From UBA964 sp037444685 (GTDB taxonomy: Bacteria; Pseudomonadota; Gammaproteobacteria; Steroidobacterales; Steroidobacteraceae), in contig JBBILX010000001.1 in NCBI GenBank assembly GCA_037444685.1, forward strand, positions 496,001 through 560,000: DNA of 64,000 bases. Reading direction: 5' to 3'. A program made the position numbers and the translations under genes. Positions within the stretch are counted from its first letter, which is position 1, and each line of letters opens with the position of its first letter. Positions 25,444 to 35,432 of the stretch are shown here, piece after piece. The notes under the pieces are model-generated. The model searched no databases. It was not told the origin of the DNA and saw nothing but the letters and a program-made list of their open reading frames with translations.

Positions 25444-26753
25444 GCCCGTCCCTCGGCGCCCGCGAGCACCGCGCGAAGCGCGCCCAGATCGGCATCGATC
25501 GTCTCTGCGCGGGTCGGGCGCGAGAACAGTTCGGCGAGGGGGTCCGGGACTGCGACCGGACGCCCGATCAGGGGTTCGACGATTTCTGGAAACTTGGCCG
25601 GGTGCGCGGTCGCCACGATGCACCAGCGACGCGTCGCCCGCAGCGACTCGGGCAGCCGCGCATAGACCTCGGCCGCGGTGGCCGTGTGCGGACACCAGAC
25701 CTGCCCGTAACGCTTGGCATCAGCGCGGATTCGGGCGCGGATCGAGTCGTCGTCCACGGTCTCGGCACGAATCGCGCCGCGCAGGGCATGGAAGTCGGGA
25801 AAGAGACTGTGCAGACGCTCCATGTTGGAAGGATTGCCGACGTCCATCGCCGAAGCCAGCGTCGGGATGCTCGGACGAGGCCGCCACTCGCCGTCGGCGA
25901 GGTAGTCGACGACCGTGCGGTTCGCGTTGTGCGCCAGCACGATGTCGCCGATCGGCAAACCCATGCGACGCGCCGCGATGCAGGCGAAGACATTGCCGAG
26001 ATTGCCGCTCGGCACGATGAATGACAACGTTTCACCGTAGCGGCGCCACGCCGCGAGACTCGTCGCCGCGTAATAGACCGCCTGCGGCAACAGTCGTCCG
26101 AGGTTGATGCTGTTGGCCGACGTCAGGTCGAAGCGGTCGCGCAGCTCCGGGTCGACGAAAGCCTGCTTGACGAGCACCTGGCAGTCGTCGAACGTGCCGC
26201 GCACCGCGCACGAGACGACGTTGTCGCCCCAGCAGGTCAGCTGGCGCTCCTGGGTAGGCGAAACGAGACCCTTCGGATAGAGGATGGTGACGCGGATGGC
26301 GGGGCGGCGATGGAAGGCCGCGGCCACGGCGCCACCGGTATCGCCCGATGTCGCCACCAGAAGATTGACGACGCGCGCGCTGCCTCGATTGAGCCGCTCG
26401 AAGCAGGCCGCGAGAAAGCGGGCGCCGAAGTCCTTGAAGGCCGCAGTCGGCCCATGGAACAGCTCGAGCACGCTGTAGCGATCGTCGGGCGTCAGCGGCA
26501 CACGCGGTGCCGGGAAGCTGAATGCCTCCACGGCGATCGCGCCGAGTTCTCGCCCCAGAGGATCCTCGGCAGCGAACGGCTCGATCAGCCACTGGCCGAC
26601 CTGCGCCAGACCCTGCGGCGCGTCCGCGAGGTCGGCGCTCCGGTCGGGCCAATGCTCAGGCACGTACAGGCCACCGTCCGGCGCCAGGCCTTCGCGAAGC
26701 GCCGCGGCGAACCCGGCGCGGCGCAAGGCATCCCTGGTACTCGAGAACAGCAT
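25440..26753 (-). CDS. thrC: Threonine synthase
   Basis: A 437-residue PLP enzyme converting O-phosphohomoserine to threonine. The N-terminal SSTRDALRRAGFAAALREGL followed by APDGGLYVPE is the family opening, and the PLP lysine lies in LFHGPTAAFKDFGARFL. The ATG at 26753 begins eight bases after the thrB stop; the frame continues to a TTG at 26774 inside thrB, which is less likely. It is the third gene of thrABC and overlaps the NERD gene by four bases. Confidence 0.95.
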   Translation of the reverse strand: MLFSSTRDALRRAGFAAALREGLAPDGGLYVPEHWPDRSADLADAPQGLAQVGQWLIEPFAAEDPLGRELGAIAVEAFSFPAPRVPLTPDDRYSVLELFHGPTAAFKDFGARFLAACFERLNRGSARVVNLLVATSGDTGGAVAAAFHRRPAIRVTILYPKGLVSPTQERQLTCWGDNVVSCAVRGTFDDCQVLVKQAFVDPELRDRFDLTSANSINLGRLLPQAVYYAATSLAAWRRYGETLSFIVPSGNLGNVFACIAARRMGLPIGDIVLAHNANRTVVDYLADGEWRPRPSIPTLASAMDVGNPSNMERLHSLFPDFHALRGAIRAETVDDDSIRARIRADAKRYGQVWCPHTATAAEVYARLPESLRATRRWCIVATAHPAKFPEIVEPLIGRPVAVPDPLAELFSRPTRAETIDADLGALRAVLAGAEGRA

Positions 26754-26760
26754 GGTCAAT

Positions 26761-27699
26761 TCAGGTGTCGACAAGGCGCGCGCCCGGCGAATCGATACCT
26801 ACGATCCAGTGATCGACTTCGACACCGTTGCGGGCGAAGGCTTCGACCATCGTTGCCTGCACGCGCTCGGCTGCGGGCTCGAGAGCCCAGGCGAACAGCG
26901 TCGGTCCGGCGCCCGATATCGAACAGCCGAGCGCGCCGGCCTGCAAGGCGGCGTCGCGGACTGCCGTGGCGCCGGGAATCAGCATGCGCCGCTGCGGTTC
27001 GATGACGACGTCGTTGAGCCCCTCGCGGATCAGGTCGAGATCGCCGGTGAAGCAGCCGGCGATGAAACCGGCCAGATTCGCCGTCTGCCAGACGAAGTCG
27101 GACATGCCGACCTCGCGCTTGAGTATCGAACGCGCCTGCTTCGTGGACAGGAACATGTGCGGGTGGACGATGATGGCGCGAATACCCTCCGGCACGGGGA
27201 TCCGCTTGACGCGCGGATCGTCGATCCCGACGGTGAGGACCAGTCCACCGAACAGGCTCGGTGCGATGTTGTCCGCGTGGATCGAGCCGCTCGCGACCGC
27301 CTCGCCCTGCATCGCGAACTTGAGCAGCTCGATCTTCGCCAGGGGCGCATCGAGCAGCGCGTTGGCGGCGACGACCGCACCGACGGCCGACGCCGCCGAA
27401 CCGCCGAGCCCGGAGCCCAGCGGAATGCCCTTCTCGATGTGCACCTCGAAACCGAACGGCGGGCGCACCGCGACATTGAGCGCCTGCAGCGCCCGCCCTG
27501 CCGTGTTGCGCTCTGGCGCACGCGGCACGTCTGAGACCACGCCCGACGCAGCCGCGATGCGCACGCCCGGTGTCTCGACGCGCCTGACGGTGATGCGGTC
27601 ACCGAGCGCGTCGACGGCGAAGCCGAGGATGTCGAAGCCGGTCGCGACGTTGGCGACCGAGGCCGGGGCAAAGGCCGTCGCGCTCTGCCGACCGCTCAC
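26761..27699 (-). CDS. thrB: Homoserine kinase
   Basis: A 312-residue GHMP kinase phosphorylating homoserine. The N-terminus ATAFAPASVANVATGFDILG and the ATP loop GIPLGSGLGGSAASAVGAVV are diagnostic; the C-terminal CSISGAGPTLFAWAL motif is intact. Its start overlaps the stop of thrA by four bases. Confidence 0.96.
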   Translation of the reverse strand: MSGRQSATAFAPASVANVATGFDILGFAVDALGDRITVRRVETPGVRIAAASGVVSDVPRAPERNTAGRALQALNVAVRPPFGFEVHIEKGIPLGSGLGGSAASAVGAVVAANALLDAPLAKIELLKFAMQGEAVASGSIHADNIAPSLFGGLVLTVGIDDPRVKRIPVPEGIRAIIVHPHMFLSTKQARSILKREVGMSDFVWQTANLAGFIAGCFTGDLDLIREGLNDVVIEPQRRMLIPGATAVRDAALQAGALGCSISGAGPTLFAWALEPAAERVQATMVEAFARNGVEVDHWIVGIDSPGARLVDT

Positions 27700-30200
27700 A
27701 GCCGCGTCCCGAGGTAAGCCGACAGGCGTAGCAGGTCAGCGAAGATCCCGCCCGCCGTGACCGCCGGTCCCGCACCCGGTCCCTGGACGATCAGCGGATT
27801 TTCGCAGTACCGGCTCGTGGCGAAACGCACCACGTTGTCCGTCAGCGCGATATTCGCGAACGCGTGCTTCCGGTCGAGTTCGACCACGCCGACCGTCGCT
27901 TCGCCACTGGCCGTGATGCGCCCGACATAGCGCAGCACCCTGCCGCGCGATGCGGCGGCGGCGTACCTCGCCTGCATCGTCGCATCATGGGTCGGGAGCA
28001 GCGCGAGGAAGTCGTCGATCGACCCGTTCTCGAGACCTGCCGGCACGAGGCTTTCGATGCGGACGTCGGCGAGTTCGAGCGTCAGGCCCATTTCCCGGCC
28101 GAGGATGATCAGCTTGCGCGCGACGTCCGTGCCCGACAGGTCGTCACGGGGATCAGGCTCGGTATAGCCGCGGTTCTTCGCATCCCGCACGATCTGGCTG
28201 AACGGCACGCTGCCGTCGTAAACATTGAAGAGATAGGCGAGCGTGCCCGAGAAGATGCCTTCGATGCTCGTGATCACATCGCCGGTCTGGCGCAGGTCGC
28301 GCAGCGTCTGGATGATCGGCAGCCCGGCCCCGACGGTTGCCTCGTAGAGATAGTGGGATCCGCCGGCGCGGCGCGCCTCGTGCAAGGCCCTATACTCGGC
28401 CAGCGGCGCGGAATTGGCCTTCTTGTTCGGCGTAACGATGTGGATACCCGCCGCCAGCCAGGCCGCGTAGTGGCGCGCGACCTCGCCGCTCGCCGTGCAG
28501 TCGATGATCACGCTGTGCGGCAGGTAGTCGACGTGGACGTGCTCGACGAAGACCGCAAGATCGGGAGCCTCGGTCGCCGCGGCGAATGCGTCGGCCCACT
28601 GGTCGAGCGCGATGCCTTTGTCGGACAGCAGCATCTTCCGCGAGGACAGCAGGCCGCGAACGCGAAGGTCGAGCTTGAACTCGCGGCGCAGATGATCGCT
28701 CTGCGCCGCCAGCTGGTCGAGCAGCACGCGGCCGACTGTCCCCGGACCGATGATGCCAATCGAGATCGTGTGCGGGGAGAGATAGAAGCTCGCGTGGACC
28801 GCGCGCAGCGCGCGGGTCGCATGCCGGCCCGGAACCACCACGGAAATGTTCCGCTCGGAGGCACCCTGCGCGATCGCCCGGACGTTCACGGCCGCACTGC
28901 CGAGCGCATCGAAGACCTTGGCGGCGATGCCGGGAATCCCGGCCATCCCGTCGCCGACCACGGCGAGAATCGCCAGATCGGCATCCACGTCGACCGACTG
29001 GATCTGCCCTTCCGCGAGCTCCTGCTCGAAAGCAAGCCGCACGCGCTGGACTGCGCGCTCGGCCTGGTCGCGCGGCACCGCGCAGCAGATCGAGTGCTCC
29101 GAACTGCCCTGCGAGATCAGGATGACCGAAACGCCCTCCTCCCGAAGCGCGCCGAACAGCCGACTCGCAGTGCCCGGCACGCCGATCATGCCGGCGCCCT
29201 CGAGATTGATCAGCGCGATGTTCTCGATCGTGGTGATGCCCTTGACGGCGAGCCTAGACTCCGGTCGGGCACAGATCAGCGTCGCGGGGTGATCGGGTGC
29301 AAAAGTGTTGCGGATCCAGATCGGAATCCCGCGCCCCACGGCGGGCGACATCGTCTGCGGATGAATGACCTTGGCGCCGAAGTAGGCGAGTTCCATGGCC
29401 TCGTTGTAGGACAGCGAGTCGATGACCTGGGCGTCGGGGACCCGGCGGGGGTCGGCCGACAGCACACCATCGACATCGGTCCAGATATGGATCTCGACGG
29501 CATCGAGCAGCGAGCCGAATATGGACGCGGAGAAGTCGCTGCCGTTGCGACCAAGCGTCGTCTGCACACCGCGCCGGTCGGAGGCGATGAATCCGGTGAC
29601 GATCAGCGTGCCGGAGAAGTCGGACGGCACGAGTCGCTGCATGCGCTCGCGCGACTCCGACCATTGGACTGCCGGTCCCAGAGGACCCCACTCCACTACG
29701 ACGACTTCGCGGGCGTCGATCCAGCGCACTTCACCGCCGCCGGGGCCCTGACGCGCCTCGAAGAACTCGCGGAACAGGCGCGTCGACCAGATTTCGCCGA
29801 AACCCGAGATCAGGTCGGTGATGTTGCGCGCGGCCGAACGCGTCAGGCGCACGGTGTCGAGGATACCCTCGATGTCATGACGGTCACGATCGAATGCGGC
29901 GAGGTACAGACGCGCGGCATCGGTCGTGAGGAGTTGCCCGGCGATCTCCGCATGCCGCGCGCGCAGTGCGTCGAGCCCGGCGCGATAGCCGAGGTTCTGC
30001 GCCTCTGCCTCGGCCACCAGACGCAGCAGGGCATCGGTCACACCCTTGCAGGCGGAGAGGACGACCGCCTGCCGGCACGGCGGCCGGCCCACCGGCCAGG
30101 ACTCGACGATCGCCGCGACGCGGCGGAAACAGTCGGCGTCGGCGACGCTGGAGCCGCCGAACTTGTGCACGACCCAGGGAGCAGGAACGGTGGCGGGCAT
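27696..30200 (-). CDS. thrA: Bifunctional aspartate kinase / homoserine dehydrogenase
   Basis: An 834-residue fusion of two steps of threonine synthesis. The aspartate kinase domain (about 1-300) opens VVHKFGGSSVADADCFRR. Two regulatory ACT-type segments follow (about 315-460), where threonine would bind. The homoserine dehydrogenase domain (about 470-834) opens IGIIGPGTVGRVLLDQLA. Size and order match E. coli ThrA (820 residues). The ~95 bases upstream show no threonine/isoleucine leader peptide or attenuator hairpin as in enterics. Confidence 0.97.
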   Translation of the reverse strand: MPATVPAPWVVHKFGGSSVADADCFRRVAAIVESWPVGRPPCRQAVVLSACKGVTDALLRLVAEAEAQNLGYRAGLDALRARHAEIAGQLLTTDAARLYLAAFDRDRHDIEGILDTVRLTRSAARNITDLISGFGEIWSTRLFREFFEARQGPGGGEVRWIDAREVVVVEWGPLGPAVQWSESRERMQRLVPSDFSGTLIVTGFIASDRRGVQTTLGRNGSDFSASIFGSLLDAVEIHIWTDVDGVLSADPRRVPDAQVIDSLSYNEAMELAYFGAKVIHPQTMSPAVGRGIPIWIRNTFAPDHPATLICARPESRLAVKGITTIENIALINLEGAGMIGVPGTASRLFGALREEGVSVILISQGSSEHSICCAVPRDQAERAVQRVRLAFEQELAEGQIQSVDVDADLAILAVVGDGMAGIPGIAAKVFDALGSAAVNVRAIAQGASERNISVVVPGRHATRALRAVHASFYLSPHTISIGIIGPGTVGRVLLDQLAAQSDHLRREFKLDLRVRGLLSSRKMLLSDKGIALDQWADAFAAATEAPDLAVFVEHVHVDYLPHSVIIDCTASGEVARHYAAWLAAGIHIVTPNKKANSAPLAEYRALHEARRAGGSHYLYEATVGAGLPIIQTLRDLRQTGDVITSIEGIFSGTLAYLFNVYDGSVPFSQIVRDAKNRGYTEPDPRDDLSGTDVARKLIILGREMGLTLELADVRIESLVPAGLENGSIDDFLALLPTHDATMQARYAAAASRGRVLRYVGRITASGEATVGVVELDRKHAFANIALTDNVVRFATSRYCENPLIVQGPGAGPAVTAGGIFADLLRLSAYLGTRL

Positions 30201-30295
30201 CGCGTTGTCGGAATCCAGGCAGGTAAATTTGGAACTCTACGGGCGCGCTGACTGCGCGCGCAAGTGCCCTGCGGCAATGCGAGAATGTCGTCACC

Positions 30296-31297
30296 ATGGA
30301 CGTGTCATTGCCGTCACTCGAGCCCCTGTTCGAGCGTGCTCGCTCCTGCGGCGAGCCGCTCGTCCTCGCTACAGTGGTCGAGACCGCTGGGTCCACCTAC
30401 CGCAAGGCAGGCGCACACCTGCTGATCGACTCCCACGGCGAATATGCCGGACTGGTGTCGGGTGGTTGTCTCGAGGGGGATCTGGCCATGCGCGCCGGCG
30501 CGGTGCGCGCCAGCGGTGAGCCGCAGATCGTCGGCTACGACATGCGTGGACCCGACGATCAGCTCTGGGGGCTCGGCGCCGGTTGCGAAGGAGCGATGCA
30601 GTTGCTGCTGCAGCGGGTGTCGGCCACCGAAGACTGGCAGCCGCTCGCCTGGATGTTCGAGCGGTGGCGCAGCGGACGAACGGGCGTTTACGCGCTCGTG
30701 ATCGAGCCGGGAGATTCGGGGCGGCGCCGCGGCGAGTGCCTTTTTGATCCGCCCGCAGAGGCGCTGCGAGAGCCTCCCGGCATGCGTCTGTTCGTTGGCC
30801 AGATCCCCCTGCGGCGCCGGCTGCTGCTGCTCGGTGCCGGTCCCGATGCGCGGCCGGTCTGTGAACTGGCGGCCTTCATGGGCTGGCAGGTGACGGTCTG
30901 CGATCACCGCGGCGCCTATGCCCGGGCCGCTCTTTTCCCGCGCGCGGCATGCGTACGAGAACAGCCCGTCGATGAGCTCGCCGCGATGCTCGCGCCAGGC
31001 AGCTACTCTGCGGCGGTAGTCATGAGCCATCACCTCGATTCGGATCGCGTCTATCTGCGACAACTCGCCGACTGCGACATCCCGTATGTCGGTCTGCTCG
31101 GACCGGCCCACCGCCGCGAGAAGCTGCTCCAGGACCTCGGTCACGATGCCGAGCGCCTGCACGGCCGTCTGCGCGCCCCTGTCGGACTCGACCTCGGCGG
31201 CCGCTCGCCCGAGGCGATCGCGCTGGCAATCGTTGCCGAGCTGCAGGCGTTCTTCGAGCAGCGCACCGCTCGCCCCTTCAGCTCGACGGCCGTCTGA
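30296..31297 (+). CDS. XdhC family molybdenum cofactor maturation protein
   Basis: A 333-residue XdhC/CoxI-like protein. These accessory proteins bind sulfurated molybdopterin and insert it into xanthine dehydrogenase-type enzymes. The N-terminal XdhC domain contains LATVVETAGSTYRKAGAHLL and LVSGGCLEGDLA; the C-terminal Rossmann domain has RRLLLLGAGPDARPVCELA and the YVGLLGPAHRREKLLQDL segment. The nearest candidate client is the molybdenum hydroxylase subunit at 40640-42757. It is divergent from thrA with 95 bases between starts. Confidence 0.88.
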   Translation: MDVSLPSLEPLFERARSCGEPLVLATVVETAGSTYRKAGAHLLIDSHGEYAGLVSGGCLEGDLAMRAGAVRASGEPQIVGYDMRGPDDQLWGLGAGCEGAMQLLLQRVSATEDWQPLAWMFERWRSGRTGVYALVIEPGDSGRRRGECLFDPPAEALREPPGMRLFVGQIPLRRRLLLLGAGPDARPVCELAAFMGWQVTVCDHRGAYARAALFPRAACVREQPVDELAAMLAPGSYSAAVVMSHHLDSDRVYLRQLADCDIPYVGLLGPAHRREKLLQDLGHDAERLHGRLRAPVGLDLGGRSPEAIALAIVAELQAFFEQRTARPFSSTAV

Positions 31298-31309
31298 ACC
31301 ACCGTCGGC

Positions 31310-31810
31310 TCAGATACCGGAGCGGCCGGCGCCCGCGAGGGCCGCAATCACCTCCGGTGGGGCCTGGACGAGCTCGATCAGCACGCCCTCGCCCGCTATC
31401 GGGAATTCATCGCTCGGCTTCGGGTGCAGGAAACAGATGTCGTGTCCGGCGGCGCCCTTGCGAATTCCACCAGGCGCGAAGCGGACCCCGCGCGCCGTGA
31501 GCCACTCGACGGCACGCGGCAGGTCGTCGACCCAGAGCCCGATGTGATTGAGCGGCGTGGCGTGCACGGCCGGCTTTTTCTCGGGATCCAACGGCTGCAT
31601 GAGGTCGACCTCGACGCGCAGCGGGCCGTCCCCGATGGTGCAAATGTCCTCATCGACGTTCTCGCGCTCGCTGACGAAACGGCCTGTCACGGCCAGACCG
31701 AGCTCGTCCACCCACAGGCGACGCAGCCGCTGCTTGTCGAGTCCGCCAATCGCGATCTGCTGGATGCCGAGCACCCGGAAGGGCCGCGAATCGTTGCCAG
31801 CCATGCTCAT
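31310..31810 (-). CDS. VOC family protein, probable methylmalonyl-CoA epimerase
   Basis: A 166-residue protein of the vicinal oxygen chelate (glyoxalase) superfamily. Two babbab modules are apparent, with metal-binding residues in IQQIAIGGLD and LNHIGLWVDDLPRAVEWL. Its gene is eight bases after the carboxylase alpha subunit, in an operon with methylmalonyl-CoA mutase and MeaB. The epimerase between (S)- and (R)-methylmalonyl-CoA is otherwise missing from the operon, so this assignment rests mainly on context. A glyoxalase or bleomycin-resistance type cannot be excluded from sequence alone. Confidence 0.72.
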   Translation of the reverse strand: MSMAGNDSRPFRVLGIQQIAIGGLDKQRLRRLWVDELGLAVTGRFVSERENVDEDICTIGDGPLRVEVDLMQPLDPEKKPAVHATPLNHIGLWVDDLPRAVEWLTARGVRFAPGGIRKGAAGHDICFLHPKPSDEFPIAGEGVLIELVQAPPEVIAALAGAGRSGI

Positions 31811-31817
31811 CGGACGC

Positions 31818-33848
31818 TCACTCGAATCTCATGATGACCTGATCGACCGCGAGGCTCTCGCCCTTCCTGGCAACGACCTCGGCGACCACGCAGTCCTGTG
31901 CGGCGACGAGGATGTTCTCCATCTTCATCGCCTCGATAACGGCGAGCTTCTCGCCGGCGAGCACGCGCTGACCGGGCTGCGCCGCGACCTCCACGAGCAG
32001 GCCGGGCATCGGCGAGAGCAGGAACTTCGACAGATCCGGAGGCGCCTTGTAGGGCATCAATGCCTGCAGCTCCGCGGCGCGCGGCGTCAGCACCCGTACG
32101 TGAACCTGCATGCCATCGTGCAGCACGTGGTACTCGAGGCCGACGCGTTCGACCTGGGCACAGAACGGGCGCCCGTCGATCTCGCCGCGCGCGACGATGT
32201 CGCGGATCGCTCCGCGCAGGCTGATTCGCCGGGTCCTCTCGCCAAACTGCACGGCGAGACACTCACCGTCGTGCGCGACGCGGACGCGGGTGTGCTCGTG
32301 CCGGCCCACGGCGCCCTTGCGCATGACGACATACTCGTCCGCCAGGCGCACCTCGTATCCCGGTAGCTGCCCGCTGATGCGGGCGGCGCGCTGACGCAGC
32401 CGTACGTGCGCCGCAACCGCCAGCGCCAGCAGGAATTCGGGGTCCGGATGCGAGACGGATTCGAGCGTGAAACCCTTCGGAAACTCCTCGGCGATGAAAC
32501 CGGTGTGGAAGCGCCCGGACACGAAGCGCGGGTGAGCGAGCAGGGCTGCCTGAAAGCCGGTGTTGCTCGAGATGCCCCGGATCAGGAAACCGTTGAGCGC
32601 CTCGCGCATGCGCGCGATCGCCTCGTTGCGGTCCTTGCCGTAAGCGATCAGCTTGGCGATCATCGAATCGTAATAGATCGAGATCTCGCCACCTTCGGCC
32701 ACCCCTGTATCGACACGGATGCCGCCGGCCTCGGGCACGCTCTCGCCGGCCTGCATCGTCTGCGGCGGCGGCTCGAACCGCACGAGCCTGCCCGTCGAGG
32801 GCAGAAAATTGCGCAGCGGATCCTCGGCGTTGATCCGGCATTCGATGGCCCAGCCGACCCGCCGGATCTGATCCTGCCCGAAGGACAGCTTCTCCCCGGC
32901 CGCGACCCGGATCATCTGCTCGACCAGGTCGAGTCCGGTGATGCACTCGGTGACCGGGTGCTCGACCTGCAGCCGCGTATTCATCTCGAGGAAGTAGAAG
33001 CTGCGATCCTTGCCGACGACGAACTCGACCGTGCCGGCGGACTGGTATTGCACCGCGCGGGCGAGCGCGACCGCCTGCTCACCCATCGCCCTGCGCGTTT
33101 TCTCGTCGAGGAACGGGCTCGGCGCTTCTTCGATGACTTTCTGGTGGCGACGCTGGATCGAGCACTCGCGCTCCCAGAGGTACAAGCAGTTGCCGTGCGC
33201 GTCGCCGAGCACCTGTATCTCGATGTGGCGGGGCTCCTCGACGAACTTCTCGATGAAGACGCGGTCGTCGCCGAAGCTGTTGCGCGCTTCGTTGCGGCAT
33301 GAGGTGAAACCTGCGTGAGCCTCCTTGTCGTTCCAGGCCACGCGCAGGCCCTTGCCGCCGCCACCGGCGCTGGCCTTGATCATCACGGGATAGCCGATCC
33401 GCCGGGCGATTGCGACGGCATCGTCGGCCGATTCGATCGGCGAATCGTGGCCCGGGATGGTGCTGACGCCGGCCGCAGCGGCCAGCTTCTTCGACGCTAT
33501 CTTGTCGCCCATCGCCGCGATCGAGGCATGCTTCGGCCCGATGAAGACGATGCCTGCCTCCTCGACGCGGCGCGCAAACGTCTCGTTCTCGGACAGGAAG
33601 CCATAACCCGGATGCACGGCCTCGGCGCCGGTGGCCTTGCAGGCCTCGATGATCCGGTCCATCACGAGATAGGACTCACGCGAGGGCGCAGGACCGATGT
33701 GCACGGCCTCGTCCGCGAGCTCGACATGACGGGCATCGCGGTCAGCGTCCGAATAGACAGCGACCGTGCGGATACCGAGCCGGCGGGCGGTCTTGATGAC
33801 GCGGCAGGCGATCTCGCCGCGATTTGCGATCAGGATCTTGTTGAACAC
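31818..33848 (-). CDS. pccA: Acyl-CoA (propionyl-CoA) carboxylase alpha subunit, biotin carboxylase and carrier
   Basis: A 676-residue biotin-dependent carboxylase subunit. The N-terminal biotin carboxylase domain has the ATP-grasp loop MIKASAGGGGKGLRVAWND, and the family segment WERECSIQRRHQKVIEEAP. The C-terminal biotin carrier domain carries the biotinyl lysine in EAMKMEN. Such subunits act on acetyl-, propionyl- or methylcrotonyl-CoA; the neighbouring mutase, MeaB and epimerase favour propionyl-CoA. It is 10 bases after the beta subunit gene. Confidence 0.93.
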   Translation of the reverse strand: MFNKILIANRGEIACRVIKTARRLGIRTVAVYSDADRDARHVELADEAVHIGPAPSRESYLVMDRIIEACKATGAEAVHPGYGFLSENETFARRVEEAGIVFIGPKHASIAAMGDKIASKKLAAAAGVSTIPGHDSPIESADDAVAIARRIGYPVMIKASAGGGGKGLRVAWNDKEAHAGFTSCRNEARNSFGDDRVFIEKFVEEPRHIEIQVLGDAHGNCLYLWERECSIQRRHQKVIEEAPSPFLDEKTRRAMGEQAVALARAVQYQSAGTVEFVVGKDRSFYFLEMNTRLQVEHPVTECITGLDLVEQMIRVAAGEKLSFGQDQIRRVGWAIECRINAEDPLRNFLPSTGRLVRFEPPPQTMQAGESVPEAGGIRVDTGVAEGGEISIYYDSMIAKLIAYGKDRNEAIARMREALNGFLIRGISSNTGFQAALLAHPRFVSGRFHTGFIAEEFPKGFTLESVSHPDPEFLLALAVAAHVRLRQRAARISGQLPGYEVRLADEYVVMRKGAVGRHEHTRVRVAHDGECLAVQFGERTRRISLRGAIRDIVARGEIDGRPFCAQVERVGLEYHVLHDGMQVHVRVLTPRAAELQALMPYKAPPDLSKFLLSPMPGLLVEVAAQPGQRVLAGEKLAVIEAMKMENILVAAQDCVVAEVVARKGESLAVDQVIMRFE

Positions 33849-33857
33849 GATTCGCCC

Positions 33858-35390
33858 TTACAGAGGGATGTTGCCGTGCTTGCGCCACGGGTTCTCGAGC
33901 TTCTTGCCGCGCAGCATCGTCAGCGAGCGGCAGATGCGCTTGCGTGTCTCGTGCGGCTGGATCACATCGTCGATGTAACCACGCGCCCCCGCGACGAAGG
34001 GATTCGCGAAGCGCGCCTTGTATTCCGCCTCGCGCGCCGCGAGCTTCGTCGGGTCGTTCTTGTCCTCGCGGAAGATGATCTCGACCGCGCCCTTGGCGCC
34101 CATCACCGCGATCTCGGCATTCGGCCACGCGAAGTTCACGTCGCCGCGCAGGTGCTTCGAGGACATGACGTCGTAGGCTCCGCCATAGGCCTTGCGCGTG
34201 ATCACGGTGACCTTGGGTACCGTGCACTCGGCGTAGGCATAGAGCAGCTTGGCCCCGTGCTTGATGATGCCACCGTACTCCTGCGCCGTGCCCGGCATGA
34301 ACCCGGGAACGTCGACAAAGGTGATGACCGGAATGCCGAAGGCGTCGCAGAACCGTACGAAGCGCGCCGCCTTGATGCTGCCCTTGATGTCGAGACAACC
34401 GGCGAGCACGAGTGGCTGGTTGGCGACGATGCCGACGGGGTGGCCGTCCATGCGCGCGAAGCCGATCACGATGTTGCGCGCATAGTCGGGCTGGAGCTCG
34501 AAGAAATCACCGTCGTCGACGATCTTGTAGACGAGCTCCTTGATGTCGTACGGCTTGTTCGGATTGTCGGGAACGAGCGTATCGAGCGAATGGTCTTCAC
34601 GGTCGACCGGGTCGCCGCTGCGTCGCAGCGGCGGTGGCTCGCGGTTGTTGAGCGGCAGGTAGCTGAAGAGCCGGCGCACCATCAACAGCGCGTCGACGTC
34701 GTTCTCGAAGGCGAGGTCGGCAACGCCGCTGCGCGTCGTATGCGTGACGGCGCCGCCGAGCTCCTCGGCGGAGACCTCCTCGTGCGTGACGGTCTTCACG
34801 ACCTCCGGCCCGGTCACGAACATGTACGAGCTGTCCTTGACCATGACGATGAAATCCGTGATCGCCGGACTGTAGACTGCGCCACCGGCGCAAGGGCCCA
34901 TGATCAAGCTGATCTGTGGCACGACCCCCGAAGCCAGCACGTTGCGCTGGAACACTTCGGCGTAGCCGCCGAGCGAGGCCACGCCTTCCTGGATGCGAGC
35001 ACCGCCCGAGTCGTTCAGGCCGACGATCGGCGCGCCGACCTTCATGGCCTGATCCATCAGCTTGCAGATCTTCTCCGCATGGGCTTCGCTCAGTGAGCCA
35101 CCGAACACGGTGAAATCCTGACTGAAGACGAACACCAGTCGGCCATTGATCGTCCCGTAGCCCGTGACGACGCCGTCGCCGGGAATTTTCTGCTCGGCCA
35201 TGCCGAAGTCGTGGCAGCGATGCTCCACGAACATGTCCCACTCCTCGAAGCTGCCGGCGTCGAGCAGCAGTTCGATGCGCTCCCGCGCCGTCAGCTTGCC
35301 TTTTCCGTGCTGCGCGGCGATGCGTCTCTCGCCGCCGCCGAGGCGCGCCTGCGCGCGCTTCCTTTCGAGCTCCTGAAGGATGTCGTGCAT
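33858..35390 (-). CDS. pccB: Acyl-CoA (propionyl-CoA) carboxylase beta subunit
   Basis: A 510-residue carboxyltransferase. Characteristic segments are the GGGERRIAAQHGKGKLTARE and RIELLLDAG N-terminus, the crotonase-like CoA site LNDSGGARIQEGVASLGGYA and the biotin site VDVPGFMPGTAQEYGGIIKH. The context indicates (2S)-methylmalonyl-CoA formation from propionyl-CoA. It is preceded by meaB after 42 bases and followed by pccA, in one operon. Confidence 0.95.
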   Translation of the reverse strand: MHDILQELERKRAQARLGGGERRIAAQHGKGKLTARERIELLLDAGSFEEWDMFVEHRCHDFGMAEQKIPGDGVVTGYGTINGRLVFVFSQDFTVFGGSLSEAHAEKICKLMDQAMKVGAPIVGLNDSGGARIQEGVASLGGYAEVFQRNVLASGVVPQISLIMGPCAGGAVYSPAITDFIVMVKDSSYMFVTGPEVVKTVTHEEVSAEELGGAVTHTTRSGVADLAFENDVDALLMVRRLFSYLPLNNREPPPLRRSGDPVDREDHSLDTLVPDNPNKPYDIKELVYKIVDDGDFFELQPDYARNIVIGFARMDGHPVGIVANQPLVLAGCLDIKGSIKAARFVRFCDAFGIPVITFVDVPGFMPGTAQEYGGIIKHGAKLLYAYAECTVPKVTVITRKAYGGAYDVMSSKHLRGDVNFAWPNAEIAVMGAKGAVEIIFREDKNDPTKLAAREAEYKARFANPFVAGARGYIDDVIQPHETRKRICRSLTMLRGKKLENPWRKHGNIPL

Positions 35391-35432
35391 GTCGTGGTGC
35401 CTGCTTTGTAGACCGGTTTCCCCGCTGACGCG

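Noticed and set aside
27864..30251. 795-codon open frame antisense to thrA
   Set aside because: Shadow of a definite gene; no domain, composition typical of an antisense frame.
30201..30295. Threonine/isoleucine leader peptide and attenuator before thrA
   Set aside because: No short ORF rich in Thr or Ile codons and no terminator hairpin with T-run was found.
33315..35096. 593-codon open frame antisense to the carboxylase genes
   Set aside because: Overlaps two well supported carboxylase subunits on the other strand; no domain seen.
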